Source: Symbiodinium natans
Taxonomy: Eukaryota > Sar > Dinophyceae > Suessiales > Symbiodiniaceae
Assembly (NCBI GenBank): GCA_905221605.1
Contig: CAJNDS010002531.1
Location: forward strand, 261,501 to 325,500
Length of the DNA: 64,000 bases
Direction of reading: 5' to 3'
The position numbers were made by a program, and so were the translations under genes. Below, in pieces: positions 22,741 through 35,500 of the stretch. A model generated the notes under the pieces. The model worked only from the letters and a program-made list of their open reading frames with translations. It was not told the DNA's origin and did no database searches. Each line of letters opens with the position of its first letter. Positions within the stretch are counted from its first letter, which is position 1.

Positions 22741-23329
22741 CGACCCTGCGCCTTGAATTAAGCCCTGAGCCTACTTGAGAAGTCCCGAACAAGAAAATCT
22801 GCCCCGCGAGGTTCCATTTTGGTTGTAGTCTGTACTTCAGCGAAAGTTGTAGATAATGAGTGCAACAGTACCTTCATTTAGGTGCTATTTGGGGCTAGTG
22901 GACTTACGACTTACCCTTATTCATTATGGGTTCTGAGAATCCAGGTGACCCTTTGACCCTACGTACAGCTACCCGTGAATCTCCAAGCTTGCATCCCCAG
23001 GACCCGAAGCCCTGAACCCTAAAACCCTAAACCTAAAACCCTAAACCCGAAATCCCTAAAACCCTAAAACCCCAAAGCCCTAAGCCCTAAACCCTAAACC
23101 CTCTTAAACCTTAACACCCTAAACCCTATAAAACCTTAAAACCCGAAAGCATAAACCCTAAAGCCCAAAAGCTCAAAGCATCCAGAGGCCTGCATTGCAG
23201 CAGTTGCACCTCGATGGACCCACGCCCGGGGCTTGGAATGTTTGGGGTTGGTTTAGGGTTTTGGGTTTAGGGTTTATTGTGGACCTTGGACTGAAACCAA
23301 AAGGTTTTTGTTGGGCTTTCGGGGGACTT

Positions 23330-23820
23330 GGGACCGCATGGGCTTCCGAGCGGCGCTATAACTGTCTTAGGCCCCAAAATGGGACCATCATTTAGCGAAC
23401 TGTTTCTATGGGCATTTCCCAAAATAGGGTGGTATGCCTTTACCCCGAAAAATGCGACAATAACCCTTGTTATTACACTGCGGAAAAGAGTCACTAACAG
23501 TGCAGTTAAAATACGACGAATTACAAACTGGCGCGTGAATGAGGTCTATTTTCAGGGGTCTTTGTCTTTCTCTCTCTTGGCAATCAAGGATTCAGAATTA
23601 ATGTGCTTCACTTCATTCACTAAATCTATTCTTCATCTCCAAGCCTATGAATTATCAACCGTGTTGGTGCAAAAGCCCCAAAGAAACAATAATCCTGTGA
23701 CAAAAGCGTTTGCTTTCCTTGCCTTTGACGAACAGCATTAAATGGATGAGCGGTTAGAGCAGCTACGTGAGATATAATGCGATTACACGTGAGGATAAAT
23801 ATCCGCCGAGGAGCCCTATC
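23330..23820. other. ITR-free, AT-richer stretch with an unrecognised open frame
   Basis: A 137-codon + strand frame (23328-23741) is open but I recognise no domain. Its beginning overlaps a degenerate inverted-repeat segment (TAGGCCCCAAAATGGGACC ... CCCAAAATAGGG). Confidence 0.3.
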
Positions 23821-23834
23821 TTCTCCCCTGGGGG

Positions 23835-23901
23835 GTTTAGGGTTTAGGGTTTAGGGTTTAGGGTTTAGGGTTTAGGGTTTAGGGTTTAGGGTTTAGGGTT
23901 A
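23835..23901. repeat. TTTAGGG array
   Basis: Nine near-perfect units. Confidence 0.95.
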
Positions 23902-24125
23902 GAACTCGTTTAGAGGGACGCTTTCCCCTTGACCCCTGGGTTCTTGAGCATCTGAGCAGTTCACCTACAAAGAGCCCAACATACCAGCTTTTAAGGGGAA
24001 TCTTGCAGGTGAATTGGGTTCGGAACCCCCACAACAGGGGAGTTTGGGGAACCTCCATACCCTGAACACTCTACCTATGTACATTTGATAGGGACAAAGA
24101 ACATTTTTTGAAAAGGCCGGGTCGT

Positions 24126-24275
24126 TCGGATCTCCAAGTAAGTACCCATGAATCTCCACATATACCCGTAACTTATAAGCCCTAAGTCCTCTAAGTAGGA
24201 TATAATTAGACTTATGACTGGAATTAGAAGCACCCTAAACCCTAAACCCTAAACCCGGAATCTCCAAATAAGCGC
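24126..24275. mobile_element. Family C-related element with internal CCCTAAA tract
   Basis: GGATCTCCAAGTAAGTACCC on the left and CGGAATCTCCAAATAAG on the right; inside are ACTTATAAGCCCTAAGTCC and, at 24233-24256, CCCTAAA units. Confidence 0.5.
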
Positions 24276-24365
24276 TATCAGGCCGTGCGCCTGCTTTGCG
24301 ACCTGCGCGGCTCGGCGCTGGAGGTGACGCCGGCCGTAGCCACAGCCGTCGCTGGGCATGCCGCA
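24266..24365 (+). CDS. PPR-like exon fragment
   Basis: Reads YQAVRLLCDLRGSALEVTPA then VATAVAGHA, helix B followed by the next repeat start. Follows a CCCTAAA tract. Confidence 0.5.
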
Positions 24366-25964
24366 GAGGGTTTAGAGTGTTAAGGTGTAGGGTTTAGGGT
24401 CTAGGGTTTCGGGTTTAGGGTTTAAGGTTTAGGGTATAGGGTTTAGGGTTTAGAGTTAAGGGTTCAGGGCTCATAGGAACCACAAGCCTTTTTTTGCTTG
24501 GGTTTCTGCTTGGGATTTGCTGCTTGGTGTTGGCTTGGGCATGGTGTGGGTTTAGGGTTTAGGATTTAGGGTTTATGGTTTAGGGTTTAGGGTTTAGGGT
24601 TGGGTTTTCTTACTGGTCTGTATAGTTTGCAGCCCGGCGGGGCTCGGGTTTTTCCACAAACGAGGTTTTGCCCTGAGCTGGCTTGATTGAGTCTAGTGGC
24701 ACAAGCCCACATGTCAGAACCCTAAACCCTAAACCCTTGGTTCATGCTGACATCCAGGTGGCCCCCCTCCTTGTGGAAGGCGCCCAGTTCACACAGCTGG
24801 CAAAGGCGGCAGGGGAACTGCAAATTTTCTAAAGCCCCCGGAAGCCCGAAATGGGGGGTTTCCGAAATTAGGATCCCAGTTTGGGGTTTAGGGTTTAGGG
24901 TTGAGGGGGTTTCCGAAATTAGGAGTACCTTATTGGGGTCCTTATTGTAAGCGAATCCTACTATGTGGAGGTCTGCAAGGGGTCCCTGATTTTCGTAAAT
25001 ATGGCCCTAAGGCCCGAAATTTCCCAAAGCTTGTAGAAACGCGAAGAACTTCGAAGAACCCGAAGCCCTGACCCCTTCAGACCCTGAACCCACAAGCCCG
25101 GAGACTGAAATTTCTTGTAGACTTCAGATACAGGGAAGTCACCAGGTTTACGGTTATGAGCCCTGCCCAAGCTCTCCCTTCAATTTTCGAAGTTTCAGCG
25201 TCGCCCCTGCGAACCCTCGAGGGTTTAGGGACGCGTCACGGGCACCCAAAACTCCAAAACCCCCCAAAACTCCGGCCGCAGGAGTTGGACGATTGCAGTG
25301 CATGGCTCTGGGTGCTGCGACCCTGAGTTCTGTTGGAATCTCGATCCTGTCTGTCCTGGGCTTCAGGGGTTCTCACACTTTCTGAAGCTCACAAACATCC
25401 CCAGCACAGCTAGGCAGCTAGGGTCTCTTACTATTTCGCCTCTTCTCAGAGGGACACCTTTCCTGGCATCAATGACGCCTTGAGAATGTTTCAAGGGGGT
25501 GCGGGTCTAGGCTCAATGGTTTTAGCGTAACATGACTCGAGAGTGCAGTGCATTGGCTCTCGCATGTGTCTCTTTAGCGGTTTCACGCTCGCGCGCGTGT
25601 GCGTGCTCAAAGCCAGCACGCTGCCCTCATCACCATGGGCGAGAAAAGGCGCGTCCCTGCCCTGGCCGACCCAAGCTGAACGAAGTCGATGTGGAGGTTT
25701 GAAGGAGCCTAACCCTAAACCCTATATAAACCCTCCTGGATCTTCTTGGTTTAAAGCCCAGTCGGATTGAAGTTCAAAAAAGGCTCCTAGGGCACCGGGT
25801 TCACAGGGCTTTTGCAAATTTGCAACGTGCCGGTCCCTAAACCCTAAACCTCCCAACAAAAACTAAAACCTACACCCTGCACCCCAAAACTCTGCAACCC
25901 AAACCCTAAACTTCACAGACTCGAAACCCCAAATCGGGAACACCCCAGACCCTTAACCCTAAAC

Positions 25965-26370
25965 CCGAACCCTAAACCCTAAACCCTAAACCCTAAACCC
26001 TAAACCCTAAACCCCCCAAACATGCCTCGGCGCAGGAAGTCTTAGACCCCACCAGGAAATCTGAGGCTTTGGCTCGTGGTCGCCGATCTTCCTGGGGGGC
26101 TTTGGGAGTGGTGGTTGACATTGGATTTCAACACAAGAACAAGTTGTTCAGAGCCTAAACCCTAAACCCTAAACCCTAAACCCTAAACCCTAAACCCTAA
26201 ACCCTAAACCCTAAACCCTAAACTCTGTTTCGAGGAGAAAGGGCCACTTATTGAAGTTTCAGAGCTTTTGCTTCGCAGAAGCTTCGACTGGCAGGTCTCG
26301 AAACAGAATTTTAGGGTTTAGGGTTTAGGGTTTAGGGTTTAGGGTTTAGGGTTTAGGGTTTAGGGTTTCA
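25965..26370. repeat. Three ITR blocks
   Basis: CCCTAAA at 25965-26013 and 26156-26224, TTTAGGG at 26310-26368. The segment 26225-26309 contains TTTCGAGGAG... and CTCGAAACAGA, inverted around the block edges. Confidence 0.85.
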
Positions 26371-27055
26371 AATAACTGGATACGAAGATTCTCACAACCT
26401 TCATTGTAAAGTAAATGTGCTACTGTGCCTATAATGTCATGCAAAATACTACAAGTATTCTCAGTATACTCCTGGGGCTTTGCGTGGTTTAGGCCTGAAG
26501 CGCCTCAGCGTCTCCGTTTCACCGCTTCAGAACCAGCCTGGGCAGCTTCCAGCAAACTTTGCCACCCGCCAGTCTGGCCGGTTCTAGCAGATTTACAGCC
26601 CTGAACCCTAAACCCTAAACCTTAAACCCTGAACCCTCAACCCTAAACCCTAAACCTCAAACCCTAGAGTTCTATGGGCTTGCTGAAACAGGAGGCTTGT
26701 GAAGCCAAAGCATTGGGGCGGGGGCCCCTGTTTGGTGGGCAGCTGCGCCTGGGGTCAAACAGTAAGCGGCCACCAGCCAAAGAGCCCGCGGCCCGAGTGC
26801 TTCTTACGGAGTTTCAGGGTCAGAAGTTCGGCAGCCTTAGGGCCCATACCGCGAATTATCATCCCCCAGATCTTCCAAAGCCCTTGAATAAGGGAATAGA
26901 GCCCTAATTCATAATTAGGATCCTTAGTATAAATGAGGGTATGTTCCTTTATTTAAGGGGTTTTTGGGAGATCTGGGGCCGCAGTAGGGGATTTGAACTT
27001 TGGTTTCCTGACCGATTGAAGATGCGGGGAAGCCTCAGCTCTTGAGACCTGGCCA

Positions 27056-27505
27056 ACCCTAAACCCTAAACCCTAAACCCTAAACCCTAAACCCTAAACC
27101 CTAAACCCTAAGAGCTCTCTACCTGCAGTTTTATGGGTTTTGCCTGCCAATTAAGGGTAGGTGCTACTAAGCTGTAGGTAAAAAGCGTCCCAGGAGGAGA
27201 ATACCGTAAATCATACTTAGGATCCCTTTATTGTTTAAGGTATATTCCTTAATTAAAACCTTAAACCCTAAACCCCAGCCCTAAACCCTAAACCCTAAAA
27301 CCCTAAACCGCCAAGTGTCAGTGTGTCTGAGAAGCTTGGCGGGCTCGGCGTGTGGTCCACAGTCTCGTTTCGCAGCTTTTGCCGCTTCGTGCGAACTGCT
27401 CAAAGAGCAGGTGGAAGGCAAGAAATAGATCCGATGACCCTACACCCCTAGACCCTAAACCCTAAACCCTAAACCCTAAACCCTAAACCCTAAACCCTAA
27501 ACCTC
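27056..27505. repeat. CCCTAAA blocks
   Basis: Arrays at 27056-27111, 27260-27308 and 27440-27503, with short unique DNA between. Confidence 0.85.
27370..27430 (+). CDS. Possible PPR-like exon fragment
   Basis: Reads SFAAFAASCELLKEQVEGK, weakly PPR-like (helix A end and a shortened loop). Confidence 0.3.
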
Positions 27506-27592
27506 AATTAGTACAAATGTGCCTCCTCATATGAGAGCCGAAGAGGAGCGAGGCAGTGGGGCAGGAGGGGGGGAGGTTCTTGTAGCTGTCGT

Positions 27593-27714
27593 ACTTGGAG
27601 GTTCAGGGTACTTATCACCCCGAATTATAACTGTACTTATAAGCCCCCTAAGTCTCCTAAGTAGGTTATTAGCAGACTTAAAACTGGGGATATAAGTACC
27701 CATGAACCTCCAAG
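27593..27714. mobile_element. Inverted-repeat element, family C, longest copy
   Basis: Outer ends CTTGGAGGTTCAGGGTACTT and AAGTACCCATGAACCTCCAA. The core is in the opposite orientation to the 4225 copy. Confidence 0.75.
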
Positions 27715-27965
27715 TAGTCCAGTGAGGATGCGCGGATGGCTTGGGTGATCGAGGTTGAGGTGAAAGTGTGTGCAAGTTCGGGGGGGGAGGGGGGTTTAGG
27801 ACCCTAAACCCTAAACCCTAAACCCTATACCCTATAAACCCTAAACCTTCAGACACAGGGACTTTGGAGTCCGATGTGCATCCCGCTGGCTTTGGCAGGC
27901 ATCAGATCCTGTTTTTTTTCTGTAGAACCTACGTGAGCCCGCATGGCCTGTATACTTGTCAATCG

Positions 27966-28206
27966 GGTTTAGGGTTTGTAGGGTTTAGGGTTTGTAGGGT
28001 TTGTAGGGTTTGTAGGGTTTGTAGGGTTTGTAGGGTTTGTAGGGTTTGTAGGGTTTGTAGGGTTTGTAGGGTTTGTAGGGTTTGGAGGGTTTGTAGGGTT
28101 TGTAGGGTTTGTAGGGTTTGTAGGGTTTGTAGGGTTTGTAGGGTTTGTAGGGTTTGTAGGGTTTGTAGGGTTTGTAGGGTTTGTAGGGTTTGTAGGGTTT
28201 AGGGTA
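27966..28206. repeat. Variant telomere-type array TTTGTAGGG
   Basis: About 25 nearly perfect 9-bp units TTTGTAGGG (one TTTGGAGGG), flanked at both ends by ordinary TTTAGGG. The frame through it translates as Cys-Arg-Val repeats and is not a gene. Confidence 0.95.
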
Positions 28207-28469
28207 TAGGAGGCTTATGGTATAGCATAGGGCCTACTATACAGCCCTCCTCGCAGCTACAGCAGTCAGCACAATGCACATGAGCAGCCCCGGCCCTCAT
28301 AATGTCATAGCCTAGACCTGCAGAGATTGAAGCCCCCGCCGCATCAGCCCTGCAGAGATTGATCACCCGGAAACCCTCCAAACCTCGAATCCCGCAACAA
28401 CCAGGTTTAGAGTTTAGAGTTTAGGGTTCAGGGTTTAGGGTTTAGGGTTTAGTAGGGTTGAAATTTGCC

Positions 28470-28535
28470 AACCGCTTGTTCACAACATGCAGCTTCGCCT
28501 CAGCGATTGATGGCCGGGCGCTAAGATGGACACCA
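28470..28535 (+). CDS. Possible PPR-like exon fragment
   Basis: Reads NRLFTTCSFASAIDGRAL, resembling S-F/Y-x-S-A-I at the start of a PPR. Weak. Confidence 0.3.
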
Positions 28536-28935
28536 GGCTTTCCAGACCCTAAACTCTATAAGTGCTGCCCCTTAAACCATACACCCGAAACCCCAAACCC
28601 TAAATCCTAAGCTTGGAGCACTTCATCATCCGCGCCCCTTATGCGTCATCGGCGGCCTAGCAACACCCCAACTGGGGGTTTAGGCCTACACGCGCTTCAA
28701 CTGCTTCCACCAATGCCTTTTTAGGTCTGACGCGCAGATACGAGCTTCTCGAGGCTTTTGAAGCTTCGGGCAGGTAGGGGCTCTATAGGGTCTTGCAAGA
28801 CTTCGAAGATCTTTCCAGGACGCTTCATAGGGCCTCCCAACAACTTGGGCGTTTCACAAAATAGGGGTAGCCCCTTTGTATGCCAAAATAGAATAGAATC
28901 CGTTAAACAGATCCCCCCCAAAAAAGGGCCCCTGT

Positions 28936-29005
28936 TTGTAACCCCTTTTTTTTTTTTTTTCTTTTTTTTAGGGGGGGGGGGGTGGGGGGGGGGGGAGGGG
29001 TGGGG
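28936..29005. repeat. Poly-T/poly-G composite
   Basis: T run with one C, then G run with scattered T/A. The frames on both strands are homopolymer products. Confidence 0.9.
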
Positions 29006-29269
29006 TTTCCACCCAAAAAAGGCAATCCACAGGTGGATTGTCATTTGGCCTTCAGGTCAAGTTTAGGGTCTAGGGTTGAAATCCAAACGCCAGATGGCCA
29101 GGACCCAAAAATGCGGGAACAGTACAGGGTCCCAAGAAGAGGCTCTTCGGCGAGGTGGAGGGGGTCTTAGGCGCCGGCCACCTCGCACCCCACCCCCCCT
29201 ACCACAGTAGGTGGCTTTAGCCTTGAGTTTGGAACTTTTAACAGGGTCTGCACCCTAAGCCTGAACCCT

Positions 29270-29400
29270 AAAGCCTAAACCCTGAACCCCAAACCCCAAA
29301 CCCCAAACCCCAAACCCCAAACCCTAAACCCTAAACCCTAAACCCTAAACCCTAAACCCTAAACCCTAAACCCTAAACCCTAAACCCTAAACCCTAAGCC
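29270..29400. repeat. CCCTAAA and CCCCAAA array
   Basis: Five CCCCAAA units followed by about 12 CCCTAAA units. Confidence 0.9.
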
Positions 29401-29869
29401 GACTTCGAGATTTTGGATTCCAGGCATCGGGGTCACTTGGGACACGGTCGACGCCACCTCCCTCAGACTCAAGCACACCGGAAGTCCCCACACCCTAAAC
29501 CCTACAAGGTTGCTTTACGAAAGTTGAGGACCCTAAGGGTTTAGGGTTTAGGGTGTAGGGTTTAGGATCCAAGGGTTTAGGGTTTTGGGTTTTGGGTTTA
29601 GGGTTTTGGGTTTTGGGTTTTGGGTTTAGGGTTTGACGGGAGTAGCCATAGAAGCCGTCAAAAGGGCTGACCCTGCCCAGGCCCTTGCGCCAGTCGCCCT
29701 TGGCTTGGCGGGGGCTTCGCCGGGGCGCCAGGCGTAGGAAGCCGTAACATATCCAGGGTTCAGGGTTTAGGGTTTAGGGTTAGGGCTTAGGGTTTAGGGT
29801 GCAGGGTTTAGGGTGACCCTACACCTTGCACCCTAAACCTTAAACCCTATTGAACGACAGTAGCCCTCC

Positions 29870-30650
29870 TAGCTATCAACAAGCAAGGCTCATCCAATCC
29901 TGCTTGTCCGGCAGTAGAATGAGGTTGCGTGTGTCCAGAAAAACCAGCAGACTAGAGTTATCGATTGCTATCCCACCTCAGCCATGGAAAGGTGTTTGAC
30001 ACCGAACGCGGTGCTTCACGCACCGAATCCTTGAGCTCTGTCGTAAGCTCATTCTAGGGCATCAGCGGGTAGGAGTAGGGAAATAGCACGCTTGCTACGT
30101 ACTTGATGCCACGCTGCAGATGGGTCTTGTTGGGTGGCTGTGCAGACGAAGGATCTGGACTCATTGCGCTGAGGACTGATGACGATGATGTTGCTGATGT
30201 TCCGAAACCCTAAACCCTAAACCCTAAACCCTTGTTACTGTTGATGGTAATGATCTCGTGACGCCCAGCCGATGAGCGCGACCCGTGGCACGAATCTCGG
30301 CTCTGCTTTCGTAGAAGTTATTCCTCGGCATCCCCCGGCGGCACCTATTCTTGGCCCGCCATGCTGCGTCTCTGCGGGTTGCTGGCTGATTTCCAGGAAC
30401 GTGTTGTGATTTCTTAAGCAAGATCCTTCTGAAGATGGGTAGCTCAACCAAGAACCAGATGATACCTTTTTGCCCAATGATCGAATATCCCATGCTTTCG
30501 ACTATGAATGTGTGCACATGTGTACATATGTTTATATCATTCATGGATCTCACGTATGGTGCGACGTATTGATGTATGCACAAGTGCATACGGTACGACA
30601 CGCGTATGCGCAACCGCACATGTGCAGCACAGCTTGCCAGTATGCATGTT
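29870..30650. other. Mostly unique DNA, no supportable gene
   Basis: Only one short CCCTAAA tract (30206-30232). A minus-strand frame of 164 codons (30224-30718) runs into an AT microsatellite (30653-30755), so it is probably spurious. Confidence 0.35.
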
Positions 30651-31069
30651 CTGTATAATATAATATAGTATAATATAGTATAATATAGTATAATATAACA
30701 TAATATAACATAATACATTACAATATAACATTATATATATATGTATATATATATAAGAAGCTAAGAGCGCATTCTGCCTGATGCCACGGGTTGGCTGAAC
30801 CCGCAGTTGTTTGTGGGGGGTTTGCTTTTGGGGTTTCCTTTGTTGTGTGGAGCCCTGATAAATAATGCAGGGTACCCCCCAAAAGGGAAATCATGTCGCC
30901 AACAAAACAGATTCTTGCATCTTGATGATCTCCTGAAGCCCGGTACCTTCAACCTACAGGTGAATATGTTCCCAGAATCCGCGTACCCCTTTTCTACCCC
31001 AAACAGAATAGAATCCCCTTAGCATCCCTTCGAGGGGACCCCCAAAAGCTATTCTTGGGAAACCTTTAG

Positions 31070-31319
31070 GTGGATTTTGCCCGCGATTGCGGCTGCCAAG
31101 CTCTGCGTCAATGAGTCCGTTCCATGCGTCCAACTGCCGCATGGGGTCCAGATGCCAATGGTGGCCATGGGCTCATGGCGCGGGAGCTACAAGGACGGCA
31201 CAAGTGATCTAAACCCTAAACCCTATATAAACCCCAAATCCCAAACGCTAAACCCTAACCCTAAACTCAAACCCCGAACCCTAAACCCTCCGCCCTAAAC
31301 CCTAAACCCTAAAGGGGGT

Positions 31320-31400
<81 letters not shown>

Positions 31401-32472
31401 GCACGGAGGAGAGGGGTCCCACTTGGTCGGTCGTGTCTCCCGATTTTTGCTTGCTGGTGGTTGAAGAGGAGCCTAACCCTGAACCCTAAACCCCCGGCTC
31501 TTAGACGGCCTCATGAAAAAAACTCTTGGGCCCGGGAACCCTTATACCCCTGATATACCCGATAAGCCCAAGAACCCAACAAGGGTTTAGGGTTTAGGGT
31601 TTAGGGTGTAGGGTTTAGGGTTTAGGGTTTAGGGCAGACTTGAGAACCCTTTAAAAGAAGGTAAGGGGCCATATTCGCCCTCCCTTAGAAAAGCCACGTG
31701 GAAGGACTGCGCCGGCAACAACTACTCCTGTGCACAAGAGCATGCGCGACATGCTGTGCAGTCGTGGCTGCAGGATGTTGGTGGAACTCATGTGGATTCC
31801 GTCGCTTGGGCTCTGGAACTGAGAGAAAGTACCAATGGAAAGACATCTGTTCAGCAAACTGCTTCGTAGGTGAGAACATGTTGAGACCTTTTCGCCGTGC
31901 TCGATTGGCAAGAGGGCTCACTGAGGTGAAGCCAATCACAAATCTCGTTTGCGGTCTCAGTCTCTTGTCCACCCCCCTTAAACCCTAAACCCGAAACCTT
32001 ACATCCACCTGGTATAGCCAATTACCAATCATGTGAGCGTGGGTGGGTATGGGGGTAAGCTACCAGCCCAAATCGACCCTAAACCGCCAAGTGTCCTAAA
32101 CCCCACACTGGTTGCCTGGCTGGTTGCACTAGCGTGGAGCCTGCTGTTGCAGAGAGTACCTGCACAAACCCCAAGTTTGTTTGGCTTTCTTCTTGGCCTC
32201 TCGAGATCTGCGCTTCGACGTTCCAAATTTCCGCGGTCCCACCCTGTAGCTCTCCACATTTCTACTTCCGCAACCGGGGGGGTTGCGAATTCTGGAAACC
32301 CCCTAATAGAGACCCCCAAATAGTAGGATCCCCCTTCTAGTAAGGATTTCAATAAGGTTCCCCTTAACCCTTAACCCTAGACCCAAGAAAAGGGTATCCC
32401 AAATAAGGTATACCCGAATATCGTAAACCCCCCATGCGGAATACTGTGGGAGAAGCCGGGGCCTTGCCCCAA

Positions 32473-32519
<47 letters not shown>

Positions 32520-35500
32520 CGGTTTTGGGGACAATGTATATATAAATAAAAAAGTAAATAAATAAATAAATAAATATATATATATATATCTATATATTTA
32601 TTTATTTCTTTCTTTTCCTTTTCTGGGGTTCAGGAGGATCACATTTAGAATGATTGTTCAGAGGGTAAGGGCCAACCTAGCTACATGTGACATGTATACA
32701 TGATGGGAAAGGCCCATGAACCATCACGACACCCATCACGACAGTCGATTCCGCTGAGGCCAACGACTATCGAACCCAGGTACAAGTTGGTGAGGCCTTG
32801 AAAGCCTCCGGTCGTGCGCGGGAGGAGGTCTTCGTCACCACGAAATGTCCTGGGGCCATTGGCTTCAATGCCACCCTCCAGTGCAACTGGGTCAAGGGCT
32901 GGCAAGTTGTTCTCATTGATTGTTTCTTGTTCATTAGTTGGGAGATTCTGGGAGGGGATACTTGCTCAGTGCATATGGCCAGATTGGGCTGAAGAGTGAC
33001 AGTCATGAAGTGCAACATCACATTTTTGAGAGAGGCGTGTTGGGGGGGGGGGGGGGTGGGGGGTTGGGGGGGCATCACACCTTTGGGTGCCAGGTGGGGT
33101 TTTGAGCGATTTCTCGGTACTTCGCCACTGGTTCGACGAAGGGGCAGACCAGATGAAGCATTTTGGCCTTTCCTGAAACCTAGTTGTAGAGTAGGTAACC
33201 TTTAGCCCTTTTTGGAGTAATATAGTCCCCTTATACTCCCAAAGTCCCAAAGGTTAACCTTTAGTTCCCCCAGGTTACTGGACAACTGAGGAAACCATGT
33301 AAGTCGTCCAAGACACCCGAGTTACCCAGTCGAAATTGATTTTCAATATCGCTGAATATGCGATGGGTCAAGTATTTGGGGTACCAATAGACTCATTGGA
33401 ACCATCGTTGTTCCAGGCCGTCCGCTATCAGGGATTGAAGTTTTGGTCCATCCTTTATGTCCAGAACCCAATTGGCCTTGCCACGTTCATGTATGGCTCC
33501 CTAAGCCCTAAACCCTAAGCCCAAAAGCCCTCAACCCTAAATCCAAAAACCCTAAACCCTAAACCCTAAGACCTTGGGTATGGACGCCGAAGCCCTGAGG
33601 CATCGAGGATAACATTCAGATGCTGGGCTTCTACAGCGAAGCGAAGCCCTACATCGATTTGGTTTCCGGACTTGGTTTTTGGAGTTTCGGTATGGGTTTA
33701 GGGTTTAGGGTTTAGGGTTTAAGGTTTAGGGTTTAGGGTTTAGGGTTTAGGGTTTAGGGTTTAGGGTTTAGGGTTTAGGGTTTAGGGTTGGGAACGCCAG
33801 CTTGGAGGATGGTTTTTTAACCAACAAAGCTGTGCCAGAAGGGGGTTTCATTCGTGTCCAAATGTGCTGGCCGAAGTTTTCTTAGGACCAATCCTGCCCC
33901 GATGCCGGTGTGTAAGGTCGAATCACGAGCTTGTCCCCCAAAAACCATAAACCCTAAACCCAGAAAGACATCTCTGAGGTGTTGGTCCACTTCCCCTTCG
34001 CCGTGAAGCCAGAGTGCAACGGCATCACCGGAGGACCCGAATGCACGCCTCCCTACTACGACCCGGGCACGGAGGTGCGCAGGGGCACATGGGCGGCCAT
34101 GGAGTTGGCCCTTCGCTTGGGGCGTGTGCGTGCCGTGGGGGTGTCCAACTATGAGGTGAAGCACCTGGTGGAAGCTCAGATGGTGAGTTCTCCAAGTTAG
34201 GGCCCCTTTTTGAGATACCTTCTGAAAGGGTGCCGCCTTATGGTGGGTACCCAAAGAAGGGACCCTAATTTGGGAAGCTACCCCTAAACCCTAAACCCTA
34301 AACCCTAAACTGAGGACAGCACCATTGAAGGGATAGAGGGTGAAGCAGGGAGGATACTGCGGCCGTGGTTCGAGGTAAGCTTCAACCCACAAATGACAAG
34401 GACCCGCAAAAAAGCCTTGCACTCTTGGTCATTAGTATTCTTCTGCTTCGTACTACGGTTTTTGTTATGCTCGTTATCGTTGTCATTGTTGATATTTCTA
34501 TTGTTTTGAACATGGTTGACATGTGGGATCCGTTTGTAGCTTGACAACCAACCCGCTTGATCCCACTTCAAAATGCCAAAAAACAACATACACAGCACAT
34601 TAGTATAAGGGGAACATCCCAATGTAGCGCGTTTTTTTTTCAGCCTCGGCTGAGGAAATCAGCGACTTTGCAGAGAAGCCCGCAGTGAATCAGGTGGAAT
34701 GGCACCCCTACCATCACGATGATCAGCTGTAACTCGTTGCAACAACTTGATGGTTTACCTTCGTGAGCCACTGCCAGTGAAGTATGAGTCGTATTTTCCG
34801 GAAGGAATATAGGGGTCGGAGTAATTGCTAATAGTACTCCCTTATGGTCCCTATATGATTATACAAGAAAGTCCCCCAAAACCCGAAGTATTCAGGCCCT
34901 TGTATCAATATCACAGAAAAGTTGCCGAAATGCCAGAGATGACACGTTGACGCACTTGCGTGTCACGAGCGCCTAAACCCCTTAATTAAGGACGATCCCT
35001 TAAATTATAATAGGAACCCTAATATGATTTAGGCATATTTTCTCAATGTTTTGGAGTCTCACGAGCCTAGGAAGGCCTACTGCGATGCCAATGGCATTCA
35101 GGTCGAAGCCTGGTCTCCTTTGTCTGGGCAAAATGCCAGCGCTTTGTCGGACCCAACTGTGAAGGACTGAAGCTTAGGGTTTAGGGTTTAGGGTTTAGGG
35201 TTCTGGAGATAAACCCAGCCGCTTTGGGATGTTCTTCATGTGCAAGGATGATCAAGGGTACTCGTTCTACACCATGAACCAACCCGAAACCCCCAAAAGC
35301 CCTAAAACAATGCGACATGGAGGCCCCTAGGAGTTGCTTGGCAACATATACCCGTGCAGGAGGTGGCAGCCAAGTACAACGTCTCAACCGCGCCTTGGCG
35401 GCCCAGTGCTACCCCTTCCCATGTTGGGGGGGTTTACAGGGTTCCCTTATGTAAGTAGCCAACCCAAGAAAAGGGGGCCCCTGAGCCCTAAACCCTGAAC

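Noticed and set aside
27864-28202. 112-codon frame with Cys-Arg-Val repeats
   Set aside because: It is only the translation of the TTTGTAGGG array.
30224-30718. 164-codon minus-strand frame
   Set aside because: Its N-terminal part is an AT microsatellite (Tyr/Ile-rich) and the rest has no recognisable motif.
33336-33518. 60-codon frame within AKR intron 3
   Set aside because: It has no aldo-keto reductase similarity and the frame-keeping junction skips it.
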